Shown here: in pieces, positions 44,370 to 55,594 of the stretch
Layout: every line of letters starts with the position of its first letter
Numbering within the stretch: the stretch's first letter is position 1
Assembly: GCA_049999805.1 (NCBI GenBank)
Contig: JBNGIO010004579.1
Coordinates: 1 to 64,000 of the forward strand
Direction of reading: 5' to 3'
Length of the DNA stretch: 64,000 nucleotides
Source of the DNA: Folioceros fuciformis
Lineage: Eukaryota; Anthocerotophyta; Anthocerotopsida; Anthocerotales
Program-made: the position numbers and the translations under genes
Notes under the pieces: model-generated
Told to the model about the DNA's origin: nothing
The model's input: the letters and a program-made list of their open reading frames with translations, nothing else
Databases searched by the model: none

Positions 44370-47300
44370 ATGGCCATGGCATTGGCCAAAGTGTTGCCAT
44401 GCCCTGTTTCACAGCCGACGTTGGGTCACCAGCTGGATCAGCATCCGAGCTGCGGATTTTGCCATACCGACAAGCGACGCTGCGTTCCATCTGAGACGGG
44501 AGTGTGCAGGGCCTACACCCGGCAGCAGGCCCTTGAGGCTGCAGAGACCGGGGAGGAGCGGCTGTGGCACCAATTCTTCGTGGATCCCAGGCAATGGTGG
44601 GACAACAGGGCGGACAAGCCCAGTCCCCGCCATCCCGACTTCAGGCACAAGGTATCCAGGCAGGTGCTGTGGCTCAATAGCCGGCTGAAGCCGGAATGGG
44701 TGGATTCGCAGCTGGCCAAGTGGGATGCAGGTGCAGGGGATGGGGAAAAGGAGGCAATGGTGGAGAGGCTGAGCAGGATATGCGAGGATGCGGAGCTGAG
44801 CGATGCTGTGGAAGCCTTGAACGTCCTGGTGCTGCGGGGATGTCGCATACCTGACTCTGTTCTGTATCGTTTGCTGAAGAGGTGCTCGGGAGAGAAGGAC
44901 CTGGTGCTGGGTAGGAAAGTGCATTCCATTGCCAGAAATGGCGGGTACGAGAGCGACGCATTCGTGGCAACTCACATTTTGGGGATGTATGCTGCTCATG
45001 GCAAGCTGGAGGACGCAGTGCAGGTATTCGGGAAAGTGCAGGTACCCAATGCCTACATGTGGTCTTCCATCATTCTGGCACATGCCCGGCTGGGACGGCC
45101 TTCGGAGGCCATCGGCTTTTACAGGCAGATGCGGAACTCGGGCGTGAAGCCGGACAACCACATCTTTGTGGCAGTTCTGAAGGCGTGCGCATCTGCCACG
45201 GACTTGGTTGCAGGCAAAGAGGTGCATATTGATATTTTGGGCAGTGATGTCAAGTGTAATACCTTCGTTGGCAGCAGCCTGGTGAACATGTATGCCAAAT
45301 GCGGGAGCTTGGAGGAGGCTCGCACCGTTTTCGATGCACTGGCCACAAAGACGGTGGTTACATGGAATGCTGTGATTGCAGGCTACGCCCAACAGGGTCA
45401 TCGGGAAGAAGTTTTTCATTTGTACGATAGGATGCAAATTGATGGCTTACAAGCCAATAAGGTTACATTCGTGTGCTTACTCCAGTCGTGTGCTACTTTG
45501 GAAGCTTTGAATCAAGGGAAGCATCTTCACACAGAGATTCAGCAAAGAGGACTAGATACTGATCTAGTTGTGGGCAATTGCTTGGTGGACATGTATTCTA
45601 AATGTGGTAGCGTGGAGGATGCTCGCAGAGTTTTTGACCATCTACCCACGAGAGACGTGGTGACATGGACTGCGTTGATCTGGGGATATGCAAATCAAGG
45701 AATGGCTCAAGAAGCTCTAAGTCTGTATGCTAGTATGCAGCAGGAGAGCCTGATCTTGGGTGATCGAGTTACGTATGTGTGCCTGCTGAAAGCTTGTGCC
45801 AGCATCGGGGCCCTGCATCAGGGGAGGCAGCTTCATATGCAGATTGAGCTGGAAGGGCTTGCAACTGATGTTGGTATAGGTAACTGCCTGGTGGACATGT
45901 ACTCTAAATGCGGGAGCGTAGGAGATGCTCGCCAAGTGTTTGATTGTTTGCCCACGAAAGATGTGGTGACATGGAATGCCATGATTGCAGGATATTCTCA
46001 GCGTGGGCTTGGTAAAGACGCGCTTGATCTGTATGACAGGATGCAGCTGTTGGGTTTGACTCCAGCCGACCGTATTACGTTTCTCTGCCTCCTTCAAGCA
46101 TGTGCCAGTGTGGGAGCATTGCATCAGGGGAAGCAGCTTCATGCACAGATCCGTGATAGGGGGCTGGAAGCCGATCCTTCTGTCTGCAGCAGTCTGGTGG
46201 GCATGTATGCCAAATGTGGAAGCTTGGGGGATGCTCGTGCTTTGTTTTCCGAATTGCCAACAAGAGACCTGGTGACGTGGAATGCCATGATTGCTGGATA
46301 CACTCAGCAGGGGCTCGGTCGTGAAGCTTTAGCTCTGTATGCCAGTATGCAGCAGGAGGGCACCACCCCCAATCACCTGACATTTGTGTCCATCCTTCAA
46401 GCGTGTGCCAGTGTGGGAGCGTTGCATTATGGGAGGGAGCTTCAGGCACAGATTCAAAAACTGGGCTTAGAAGGTAATGTAATGGTTGGAAACTGCACGG
46501 TGGACATGTACTCTAAGTGTGGGAGCCTGGAGGAAGCTCGCCGAGCAGTTGACAGGATGCCCGTACGGGATGTGGTTACATGGAGTGCTCTGCTCAACGG
46601 CTATGCCGAACATGGCGATTGCCAAAAGGCAAAGCAGTGCTTTGATGAGATGTGTCAGCAGGGCGTGGAGCCTAATGAGTCCACCTTTGTCTCCCTACTT
46701 GTGGCATGCAGTCACGCAGGTCTGGTGGAGGAGGGCCAGCGGTACTTCAAAATGATGGTGGAGGACCACGGGATTTTACCCACAGACGATCACTACAACT
46801 GCATGGTGGACCTTCTTGGGAGATCAGGGCACCTGGATGAAGCGGAGTCGTTTCTGCAGAGTGAGCCATTCCAGAACCGTGTGGTGGGCTGGACTTCACT
46901 GCTGAGTGCCTGTAAGAACCATGGTGATGCAGAGCGTGGAAGGCGATGTTTCGAGCATCTTACAGAACTGGAACCTGGAAACGCCTCAGCATATGTCTTA
47001 TTGGGTACCATCTACGCGAATGCTGGCAGGTGGGAAGACGTGGGCACAATCGAGAGGCTTAGAAAGTCGTCACGGGCCTGGAAGAAGGCGGCGAAGGTGT
47101 GCATCGAAGTCCAGCACGAGGTGCACGAGTTTACTGTGGGGGAGGAGAGGGCTGACATCTCAGAGAAGCTCAGGAGTGTGAGCAAGAGGCTGAAGGAGCA
47201 AGGTGGGCATGTGCCGCAAACTCAGTTGGTGCTGAGATCAGTATCCGAACAGGAGAAGCAAGATGCCTTATGTGGCCATGCAGAGAAGCTGGCCTTGGCG

Positions 47301-47486
47301 TATGGACTCCTGAACACTCCTGATGGCACTCCTTTGCTAGTCACTAAAAACCTTCGAATGTGCGACGACTGCCATAGCAGCACCAAGATCATGTCCCGCC
47401 TTGAACAGCGAGAGATTATAGTTCGAGATGCACACCGTGTGCACCGTTTCCTGGATGGAACGTGTTCATGTGGGGACAGACATTGA
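44370..47486 (+). CDS. PPR-DYW protein with N-terminal OSB-like PDF motif
   Basis: One intronless frame of 1038 aa from the ATG at 44370. Residues 64-118 form a segment with RLWHQFFVDPRQWWDNRADK, then SPRHPDFRHK and VLWLNSRLKPEWVDSQLAKW. This is close to the PDF motif of plant organellar single-stranded DNA-binding (OSB) proteins. From about residue 130 to 850 there is a long PLS tandem array (for example GNCLVDMYSKCGSVEDARRV). E1/E2 motifs follow (VGWTSLLSACKNHGDAERG), then a DYW domain with HAEKLALAYGLLNTP, CDDCH and a final CSCGDRH. It should be imported into plastids or mitochondria and edit specific cytidines. The PDF segment could add single-stranded nucleic-acid binding, which is inference. 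It is convergent with the homologous gene at 48359, whose N terminus has the same segment. Confidence 0.93.
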   Translation: MAMALAKVLPCPVSQPTLGHQLDQHPSCGFCHTDKRRCVPSETGVCRAYTRQQALEAAETGEERLWHQFFVDPRQWWDNRADKPSPRHPDFRHKVSRQVLWLNSRLKPEWVDSQLAKWDAGAGDGEKEAMVERLSRICEDAELSDAVEALNVLVLRGCRIPDSVLYRLLKRCSGEKDLVLGRKVHSIARNGGYESDAFVATHILGMYAAHGKLEDAVQVFGKVQVPNAYMWSSIILAHARLGRPSEAIGFYRQMRNSGVKPDNHIFVAVLKACASATDLVAGKEVHIDILGSDVKCNTFVGSSLVNMYAKCGSLEEARTVFDALATKTVVTWNAVIAGYAQQGHREEVFHLYDRMQIDGLQANKVTFVCLLQSCATLEALNQGKHLHTEIQQRGLDTDLVVGNCLVDMYSKCGSVEDARRVFDHLPTRDVVTWTALIWGYANQGMAQEALSLYASMQQESLILGDRVTYVCLLKACASIGALHQGRQLHMQIELEGLATDVGIGNCLVDMYSKCGSVGDARQVFDCLPTKDVVTWNAMIAGYSQRGLGKDALDLYDRMQLLGLTPADRITFLCLLQACASVGALHQGKQLHAQIRDRGLEADPSVCSSLVGMYAKCGSLGDARALFSELPTRDLVTWNAMIAGYTQQGLGREALALYASMQQEGTTPNHLTFVSILQACASVGALHYGRELQAQIQKLGLEGNVMVGNCTVDMYSKCGSLEEARRAVDRMPVRDVVTWSALLNGYAEHGDCQKAKQCFDEMCQQGVEPNESTFVSLLVACSHAGLVEEGQRYFKMMVEDHGILPTDDHYNCMVDLLGRSGHLDEAESFLQSEPFQNRVVGWTSLLSACKNHGDAERGRRCFEHLTELEPGNASAYVLLGTIYANAGRWEDVGTIERLRKSSRAWKKAAKVCIEVQHEVHEFTVGEERADISEKLRSVSKRLKEQGGHVPQTQLVLRSVSEQEKQDALCGHAEKLALAYGLLNTPDGTPLLVTKNLRMCDDCHSSTKIMSRLEQREIIVRDAHRVHRFLDGTCSCGDRH

Positions 47487-48358
47487 CTGGCAAATGCACG
47501 TCCGCACGAAGATGTGGCTTGTCCGCCCTTCATCCAAGGTTGATATCTCAGCGCGCGTTCTTCCAACTCTCTTTTAGCCTCCACTTCGCAGACTGAAGGA
47601 ACAAAGGGCAGGGAGGAAGGAACGCTCACTGAAAGGGGTAGAGTCGGTCCGACCCCCATTAGAGCCAGACGGTATGCAACTGCATCCAGGCCTCCTTGGT
47701 TCCGAGACGCTCGCCGAAGGCCAAGCACCTGATAGCCAAAGGGCCAACACAATCCATGGATGCCTGCGCGTTTTCCGAACGGTATGTGTCCGCCGTGGCA
47801 CAAAGGGTCAATCAGTTCTTCCGACTCCCCTAGCCCATTGCATAATGTGCCAGGTTTGCGAATTTCCTCATAGGTGACTGTAGAAACATGAGTGGCTGCC
47901 TTGCTTGGAGATGCCGAGATCCGCGACCTTCGCATTCAGGTCCGGTCGTGGATGGTATTTGAGAGACAAAGATGGACAAAGACGATGGCCTTGCTTCCAC
48001 CTTATCGGAGGGAGTTCTTCCCTCCCGCCTTAGAGATGGTCCTTGAGTGTGTCAATTGTGGACGAATTCGAAGACGAGGATAGCACTTCTGTCATCCACG
48101 GGACACCCCGACAACTTCACTCCCGACAGAATCCTGACCTTTTTGACAAATTGCTGCGCGAGGTCAAGGGAGCTTCTCTGTTGCTCACCCTTAGTGTGCC
48201 GTGCCGTCAGCGAGCTGTCCAGAGTAGAACCCTACCGAAACCGCCGACTCCGTGACTGGGAGACGGCAAGAAGTGTGCTTGCCTTGGCGTACAAGTGTGC
48301 TGTACACTCGCCTTACTTGTTGTACGCTTCGCCCAACCGGCAGGAAGGCTTGGTCATA
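47487..48358. other. Intergenic between two convergent, homologous PPR genes
   Basis: This 872-bp spacer separates the stops of two related genes. Short frames in it have no recognisable domain. Transcripts running through it would read into the opposite strand of the other gene. Confidence 0.4.
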
Positions 48359-50476
48359 TCACTGCCGGTCTTTGCAGGAGCATGCGCCGCATGAGAAGCG
48401 GTGCACCCGGGTTGCGTCTCTAACTACGATTTCGCGTTTCTCGAGACGTGACATTATCTTGATGCTACCATGGCAGTAGTTGCACATTCGAAGGTTTTTG
48501 GTGACCAACAACGGGGTGCCACCGGGAGTGTTGAGCAGACCAAAGGCTATGGCCAGTCTTTCAGCATGTCCACACACGGCATCTTCCTTCTCACGCTCGC
48601 GGATGGGCTTCAGACCCAGCTGCGTCCATGGGGCACGGCGTCCTTCGTCCACCAACCTGGTACTCACGCTCGACAACATGTCCGACGAGGTGTCGGACTG
48701 CTCCTCTCCTACGATAAACTCGTGCACCTTGTTCTTCACTTCTATGCATGCCCTGGCCGGCTTCTTCCAGGCGCCTGCAGACCTTCTCAGAATCTCGGTT
48801 TGCTCCACGTCCTCCCACCGCCCAGCTTTTTCGTAGATGTTGCCCAACAGGACGTAGGCCGATGCTTTCTCAGGTGCCATTTTCACTATTCGGTCAAAGC
48901 ATCTTCTTCCTCGATCTGCATCATTGTGGGCTTTGCAGGCACTGAGCAGAGATGTCCAGCCCACCACGTTATCCTGGAGCGGCATAGTGTGCAGCACCTC
49001 TTCCGCATCATCCATACAACCTGCCCGTCCAAGGAGGTCGACCAGGCAGTTGTAGTGATGGTCGGTGGGCTCAATGCCATGCGCTTTCATCATCCTAAAA
49101 TACTCCCGGCCCTCATCCACCAGCCCAGCATGACTGCATGCCACGAGCAGACTGATGAAAGTACTGCCATCAGGATCCACGCCTTCACGCTGCATCTCTA
49201 AGAAACACTGTCTTGCCCTTTCTACATCGCCATTTTCAGCATAACCACTGAGGAGGGCATTCCATGTCACAAGACTCTTGACAGGCATTCTGTCAAACAC
49301 TGCGCGAGCCTCTTCCACGCTCGCACATTTCGCATACATGTCCACCAGGGTGTTGCCCACAACCACGTCCACCTCCAGCCCGATCTGCCGGATCAGTTTG
49401 TGAAGTTCCTTGCCCTGCTGCAAGGCTGCCACTCTACCACATGCTTGAAGGAGGCACACGAATGTGACAGTGTCTGCAGGAGCTAAGCCCTCCCCTTGCA
49501 TACACGCATACAGATCGAGAGCTTCCTGGCCCCGCCCATGCTGAGCGTACGCTCCCAACATGGCAGTCCATGTCACCAGATTCCTGCTCTCCAGTCTGTC
49601 AAACACCCTCCGAGCATCCTCCAAGCTGCCGCACTTGGCATACATGTTTACCAGGCTGCTGCCCACGAAGCTGTTACACCTGACACCACTGCCCAGAATA
49701 TCAGCGTGCACCTCTTTGCCTGCAACCAAGTCCGTAGCAGATGCACACGCTTTAAGAACTGCCATAAAGATATGGTTGTCCGGCTTCACACTCAACGCCC
49801 TCATCCGCCTGTACCAAGCGATGGCCTCCCTGGGCTGCCCTTGCCGGGCATGCTCCAGAATGATGCAACACCACATATGGGCATTGGGCACCTCCACTTC
49901 CCCAAACACCTGCACTGCATCCTCCAGCTTCCCATGCGCAGCATACATCCCCATGATGTGCGTTGCCACAAATGCATTGTTCCTGTACCACCCCTGCCGG
50001 GCAACAATGGAATGCACCCTCCTACCCAGCTCCAGGCCCTTCTCCCCAGAACACCTCTTCAACAGACGATACAAAACAGAGTCATGCACCCTACAGCCCC
50101 TTTGCACCAGCACGTCCAAGGCCTCCACAGCCTCCCCCAGCTCTCCGTGTTCGCACCTCCTGCTCAGTCTCTCCACCATGGTCTCCCTCTCCCCATCGCC
50201 TGCAGCAGCATCCCACCTAGCCAGCCGCAAATCCACCCACCCGGGCTTCACCCGGCTGCTGAGCCACAGCAACTGCCTGATACCCTTGTGCCTGAAGTCG
50301 GGATGTCGGGGACTGGGCTTCTCCGCCCTGTTTCCCCACCACTGCCTGGGATTGACAAACCAGTCCTGCCATAGCCTCTCCTCCCCGGTCTCAGACGAAA
50401 CGCCTCCTCGCTTCCCAATATGGAATAATCCACAGCCCGGCTGAGACGGCAGCCTTTCGGCCACTGCCACGGCCAT
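48359..50476 (-). CDS. PPR-DYW protein with N-terminal OSB-like PDF motif, shorter paralogue
   Basis: One intronless frame of 705 aa from the ATG at 50476. Residues 33-89 carry the PDF-like segment (RLWQDWFVNPRQWWGNRAEK, then SPRHPDFRHK and LLWLSSRVKPGWVDLRLARW), with Gly replacing Asp after the double Trp. The PLS array is shorter than in the neighbour at 44370. E1/E2 motifs (VGWTSLLSACKAHNDADRG) and a DYW domain follow, with HAERLAIAFGLLNTP, CNYCH and a final CSCKDRQ. The terminal tripeptide is Asp-Arg-Gln, and the usual His-His before it reads His-Arg. The strong match of N termini shows the pair came from an inverted duplication with later change in repeat number. The start is the first ATG in frame, 150 bp from the start of the Mpv17 gene on the other strand. 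Confidence 0.92.
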   Translation of the reverse strand: MAVAVAERLPSQPGCGLFHIGKRGGVSSETGEERLWQDWFVNPRQWWGNRAEKPSPRHPDFRHKGIRQLLWLSSRVKPGWVDLRLARWDAAAGDGERETMVERLSRRCEHGELGEAVEALDVLVQRGCRVHDSVLYRLLKRCSGEKGLELGRRVHSIVARQGWYRNNAFVATHIMGMYAAHGKLEDAVQVFGEVEVPNAHMWCCIILEHARQGQPREAIAWYRRMRALSVKPDNHIFMAVLKACASATDLVAGKEVHADILGSGVRCNSFVGSSLVNMYAKCGSLEDARRVFDRLESRNLVTWTAMLGAYAQHGRGQEALDLYACMQGEGLAPADTVTFVCLLQACGRVAALQQGKELHKLIRQIGLEVDVVVGNTLVDMYAKCASVEEARAVFDRMPVKSLVTWNALLSGYAENGDVERARQCFLEMQREGVDPDGSTFISLLVACSHAGLVDEGREYFRMMKAHGIEPTDHHYNCLVDLLGRAGCMDDAEEVLHTMPLQDNVVGWTSLLSACKAHNDADRGRRCFDRIVKMAPEKASAYVLLGNIYEKAGRWEDVEQTEILRRSAGAWKKPARACIEVKNKVHEFIVGEEQSDTSSDMLSSVSTRLVDEGRRAPWTQLGLKPIREREKEDAVCGHAERLAIAFGLLNTPGGTPLLVTKNLRMCNYCHGSIKIMSRLEKREIVVRDATRVHRFSCGACSCKDRQ

Positions 50477-50626
50477 GCTCCCCGGGCACCGGACTCGATC
50501 GAGACGAACGGTCGAAAACCGAAAACGAAGTGGATATCTCGACACCTTAGAAATTCGAGCAATTCGCGTCTTACTCCGGGTCTTGTCTTGGGCGAGAGTC
50601 GTGGAATCCAATTGCTTTTGTCGGCC
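50477..50626. promoter_or_regulatory. 150-bp bidirectional promoter region
   Basis: The ATG of a PPR gene (-) and that of an Mpv17-family gene (+) are only 150 bp apart, so both leaders and a core promoter must fit here or overlap. No TATA-like element is evident. Confidence 0.5.
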
Positions 50627-51589
50627 ATGGCGGGCGCGCTGGGAGGGAGCTTCCCGGCTGCTTGGCTGGGCGGGGGCCTATGGCCGGCTCGCAGGCGGCG
50701 CCGTCGGAGGGTGAAGGCAGCTTCGGACAAGGCCGGGGCGGGCGAGGTGGAGTCCGCTTCGCCCACCGGGCGATGGAATTTCCCTCTGCGGGCAGCGACC
50801 ACAGCGGGTGCCTTGGCTTTGGTGGGCGACACAGGCGCACAGGTCTTGGCCTCCCGGCAGGCGGCCTCGTCTTCGCAGCGAGAATGGAGTTACCAGCACG
50901 ACTGGGTGCGTTCAACGCGCATGTATAGCTATGGCTTCGCGCTCTACGGCCCTCTGTCTCATGTCTGGTACGAGTTTCTGGACAAACTGCTGCCTCAGAA
51001 GACGGCCCAAAACCTGTGCCTCAAGGTATTCTCCCGAGGCATGTTCCGCCGGCCAGGGTCACGAGCCTGCCTCACCCTGCCTTCCTGCCATGCCTCCTCT
51101 CCTGTAATGTGCAGGTCGGGTTGAACCAGGTGGTGCTGGGTCCTTGTGTGATCGCCATCGCTTTTGCGTGGAACCACTTGTGGCAGAATCAGTTGGCCCA
51201 GCTGCCCGCCAAGTATCAGAGACATGCCTTTCCTACGCTGATGAATGGTGGGTCCCCTGTCTTTGCCATGCCATGCCTTGCCTTTCCTTGCCTACTCTGG
51301 TGCATTGACTCTTGGCTGGCTGTGCTCGGCAGGTTGGAAGTTCTGGATTCCAGCCAGCGTGCTCAACTTCGGGTTAGGCTGCCTACTTGCTCGCTTGCTC
51401 CTGCTTCTCACATTTGCATTTGCACACCACGCTGGTTTCATTATTACATCTACTTCTGCTCCTGGACTGACACTATCAATTGCCCGGACTCACCGCAGGG
51501 TGGTGCCTCTCCAAGCTCGAGTCGCCTTCATGTCTACCTGCTCCATCTTCTGGAACCTCTACCTGTCCTCGGTTGTCATGAGCAAGTGA
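50627..51589 (+). CDS. Mpv17/PMP22 family membrane protein
   Basis: Four exons, 50627-51025, 51115-51247, 51333-51372 and 51499-51589, give 220 aa. The first 40 residues are Gly- and Arg-rich (PARRRRRRRVKAASDKAG) and resemble a plastid or mitochondrial presequence. Family motifs are RMYSYGFALYGPLSHVWYEF, WKFWIPASVLNFG, and near the end VPLQARVAFMSTCSIFWNLY. The protein should be a four-helix integral membrane protein of an organelle or peroxisome; Mpv17-type proteins are thought to form channels, but substrates are not established. The intron phases join the conserved WKFWIP and VPLQ blocks correctly, which supports the model. Confidence 0.88.
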
Positions 51590-52524
51590 TCTAGCTTGTC
51601 TCTGCTGTTCACCGTTTTGTGTGACCTATCATGCATGCGGCATTGCTCTGTCTTTGCGGTGCTCCAAGGGAGAGATGCGTGATTTTGAGCACTGAGCTCA
51701 GGAGGAACGGAGCCTACATCCGGTTGCGCTAGCAGCCTGATGCGACCACATTTTTTAGGCTCCTCACATCACTGTGTAAAGAGTCGGGAGGTGGACGATG
51801 ATGGATCCTAGCGAGACATCTGGGCCCTGTCGCTACCTCTCCCGTCATTTGAGATTCATTTACACTGTAGGGCTGGTCTTCTAAGACCACGCCGCATACC
51901 CACAGACGTGGTTTGTCCACGCTGAGCATATGATGTGGGTAGACCAGCATTTCAATTTACAAGTTGGTTATTGCGTCCTGAAGAACACAAGCTTGAACGT
52001 ACGTAACAACTTGGTATGTACTGCACTGATTCGGACTTGTTTACTGATAGGAGGCCTCGGCCTCGAACCCAGACATGAAAGGGGTGCGTAGAAAGTCGTC
52101 ATGGGGAGGATTGGGAACACCCTGCACACGAAAGGGCTGGCCAGGGATAAAATTGTGGTGACTTTGCTTTTGGAGAATCGAATAGCTAGAATCTACGACG
52201 GTATTGGAATGGGAAGAGGGAAAGCCTACACCATCACTAGGACAACCATGATCCTCCAGAGATGGCCTAGTGCAAGGTGAGGGAACAGATTATGTACAGC
52301 TTGTCATCATAATTATTTTGTCAACACAGCTAGATATACTGGTTCTTGTCTCAATGTGAGGCCTTTCTCCGGGTGCCTCCCCCTTTCCACGAGAGGTCTT
52401 TCTCGGCATGAGCTAAACCTCCGTGGCCCGAGGGTTTAGGATCGCGAAGGAGGTTGGCACGGGCTAGTGCAAGAGGAGGCTCACAATTGGTGATAGTGAG
52501 TTTCGTGTGTCTTTGGAATTGAAG

Positions 52525-52552
52525 TCTCAAGGTACAAGTTTGTACCTTGAGA
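52525..52552. repeat. Perfect 13-bp inverted repeat with 2-bp centre
   Basis: TCTCAAGGTACAA, the centre GT, then TTGTACCTTGAGA. The arms match perfectly. It may be the junction of two transposon ends or a small hairpin. Confidence 0.85.
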
Positions 52553-55500
52553 TAATCCTGTTAAGATTGAGTTTCCCTTTACAAGTCCATCTACAAACGA
52601 TTGGTTTTTGCCCAACAAACAAGTAGGTGAACTTACAAGTTTTGTTTGCAATTAGCGAGCTATACTCAAACTAAATTGATGCTTCCCATTGAGTGTATTG
52701 AGTGCTTCTTCTATGCTTGCAAGCACATCTTGCATCTCACTTAGAGAGAGAGGTTGAGGCAATGCAAGATAGGTTAGATGAGTATTGGGGCTTTGTGTTA
52801 GAGATGGTATCTCTTCAGGTGGGTTGTTCCATAGTGGTGAATGGCTCTATAGGCACTATAGAGCAGGAGGTTCAGGTATTGGCAAGGGTAGTTGAGAACA
52901 TTGATTTGCGCTAAACGATCATATTTGGCAAAGAGCATTTAGTACATTTCGAAACAATGATATCCTATTTTTAATCATATTTCCCACAAACTAGGCCCAC
53001 TTGATATATCTATTTTTAAACTTGTCCTTTATTTTTTGCAATTACATAATAAGAACTTCTTAATTATTCAAATAATCAGTTTTTTGTTTTCCTTTGAAGA
53101 TGTGCTGGTAGACCAACACACTCACTCAATAATAAAGGTAAAACATATAATGATTTATTAAATCATCATATTGAAATATCATAATGTTGAAACCTTATTA
53201 TTAAAAAGTGTGAAAAGCTATGTAGATATAACAAGAGGCAGGTTTATTAAGGTATTTTGAAACCCCACATTTTGCTTTGTTCAAAAAACCTCACTTAGGT
53301 AACAAGACTAACTATTTATCTTGATTTTTTTTTTTCCGACTATCACTAAGTACCAAAATATTCGCGTCTGCTGAACGAGACATTATGTAATTCCACTTTG
53401 GATATTGCTTTTCGATAAAGTTTTACGATGGACGACTTGGAATTATCCAATACATGTTGAGGATTTGTAATTTGTTTTTCACTTGAAGGGCGTTTTACTG
53501 AAATCCGACCGTTTAGCGCAGGCCTTGCTTACTATTGTAATGGTTCATGCTGTTCAACGTGAGAATATTGTGGAAGTTGCGCCACTCCATGAAGAGTGTG
53601 CAGGTCTACTGGTGCACTCTTGATGCAACTTATGAGAGTGCGTTGGTAGAGCGATATAATCATGTTTCAGCGTGTGCAAGTGCGTCGGTAGATCGATGCA
53701 CTCTTAATGCTTCATGTTGTTCATTACCTTATGGTTCCGCGTTAATATAAAAATGATGTGCTAATTTTTGGGTCTTTTTTTGTGATTGAGGTCTTCAAAC
53801 CTGACTACAAGGTACATAGACAAGGGTTAAAGGAGGAGCGTGAGAAGAGTATTGAACATCGTGTGAAATGCTAGGGTGACTCTGGCAAGTACATTGGGTT
53901 GTCCTTTGATAGTATGGATCAACAAAAACTTCGGTCTTCTTCCAAGGATTTTGTACTTATAGTTGGATAACGCGGCAAGAGAAAACAAAAACACTTTGCT
54001 CTTTTCGTATCTCAATATCTCTGATATGCAAAGCGCTTATACCCCAATGTCAGTGGCACCTGAGATGGAGAGGCCCTAGACTTCCATAGATTTATGCGGC
54101 CTATATCTTATGGGAAAGCTGGTTGCCAAAATGTTGTTGTGGTTCAACAGCTACACAACATTTCTTTCCAACATCAGTTTAGATGACAATAGAGAGTCGT
54201 GGAGGCCAGGGCTTGATAATTGTGATGAGAGGGAAACGGTACTCACAGATCAATATTAGTCTCCAAATGAGGGTATTAAGTTTCTAAAGCACATTCCGGA
54301 AACAGTGATGAAAGTTGCTTCATTGATACATCTGCTACATTGATCATAATTGATACATTAGCCAAGTCAATGCACACTTGTCATGACAAGCATTTCTTAT
54401 GTTGCTTTTGGAGATACAAATAAGTCTATTGGCTTTGGAGACCTCTGTGCTATTGGGTTTCCCTAAGAAGTAGGGCTCCTCTGACTCTATCTTGTCCTTG
54501 TGTTTTTTTAACCTGGGACTCACTCGTCCTTGAGGCTTTTGTTGAGGAGGAGGTTTGGATCCCCTATAGGCCTCATTAAGAATTGCTAGAGCCTCCTTAT
54601 CTTTTGAGGCAAAGGCTACATATCCTCCATCTTTCTTCTCGCTTGTTGAGGCTACCCTTCAAGGGCTACAAGCATCTTAATTACTAGAGAAAATTTATTG
54701 GCAGTGTAGGTGGCCCTTCATTCCAACACTTGTTAATTCTTAATCCCACTCAAGCTTGACTTTGCTCTTGTTTGTGGAAAAGAGCCAAAGCTTGGCTTCT
54801 AGATTGACCTGGCATTTAGGCATTGTGCATTGCACTGACAACTTCTCCTTTGAGATGTGTTTTTGCTTAGACTTGGTCCACTCTTTTGCCTGCTTCCTTT
54901 TGACTTGCAACAGCGAGGCCCCTCTTAATGTTTGTGGGTCGCACTTGGCTCAATGGCTTAATGTCACTTGCTATGGAAGTTCGGTTTTCCCATTGAAGAA
55001 GCTCCCCTACATCTTGCTTAGTGGAAGTACTCTTCAGGCTAACCTATTTTGATTTAAGGAATTAATTTTCTATTATAACTGTGATTATTACTCATCCAAC
55101 TCAAGTCATGGCCTATGAACTTAACATTCTAAACCCTTGAGGATGTCTGGTAGAAGGTAGTTCAACAACTATATACACAAATGCTCTTCTATGCAAGATT
55201 ACCACATATTCATCTCCTTAGCCATCAAGACTCATAGAGCATGAAGCTTGTTAAAGGAATGCACGAATGAGCCTATCACAGTCACAAAATTGAGGCTAGT
55301 CTTCACCTTTCTTATATGGTTGCTTTCTTTAGGCAAAGGGTATTCATCATTGTAGAAAGGATGTCGAATGAATAATATGTGTACAGGATGTTAGTGAGTG
55401 GGGTGAAGCAACTTATTTAGCTCGAGTGGTACAAAGGCCTTTCACATCCTTAACTATGAATTTTTGTGGGTAGCCGATAGATAAATTTTGACGATCGTGG

Positions 55501-55594
55501 AGCTTGTCTCCTTAGTTTTCTTGCCCTTCACAAGGTGATTTCACCTTCGTTCCCTTTCAAGGCGATCGGTTTCTATCTGTTTTATATAATAAAG

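Noticed and set aside
44409-45437. 342-codon minus-strand frame and similar frames opposite the PPR genes
   Set aside because: These are antisense shadows of repetitive PPR coding sequence; no independent domain.
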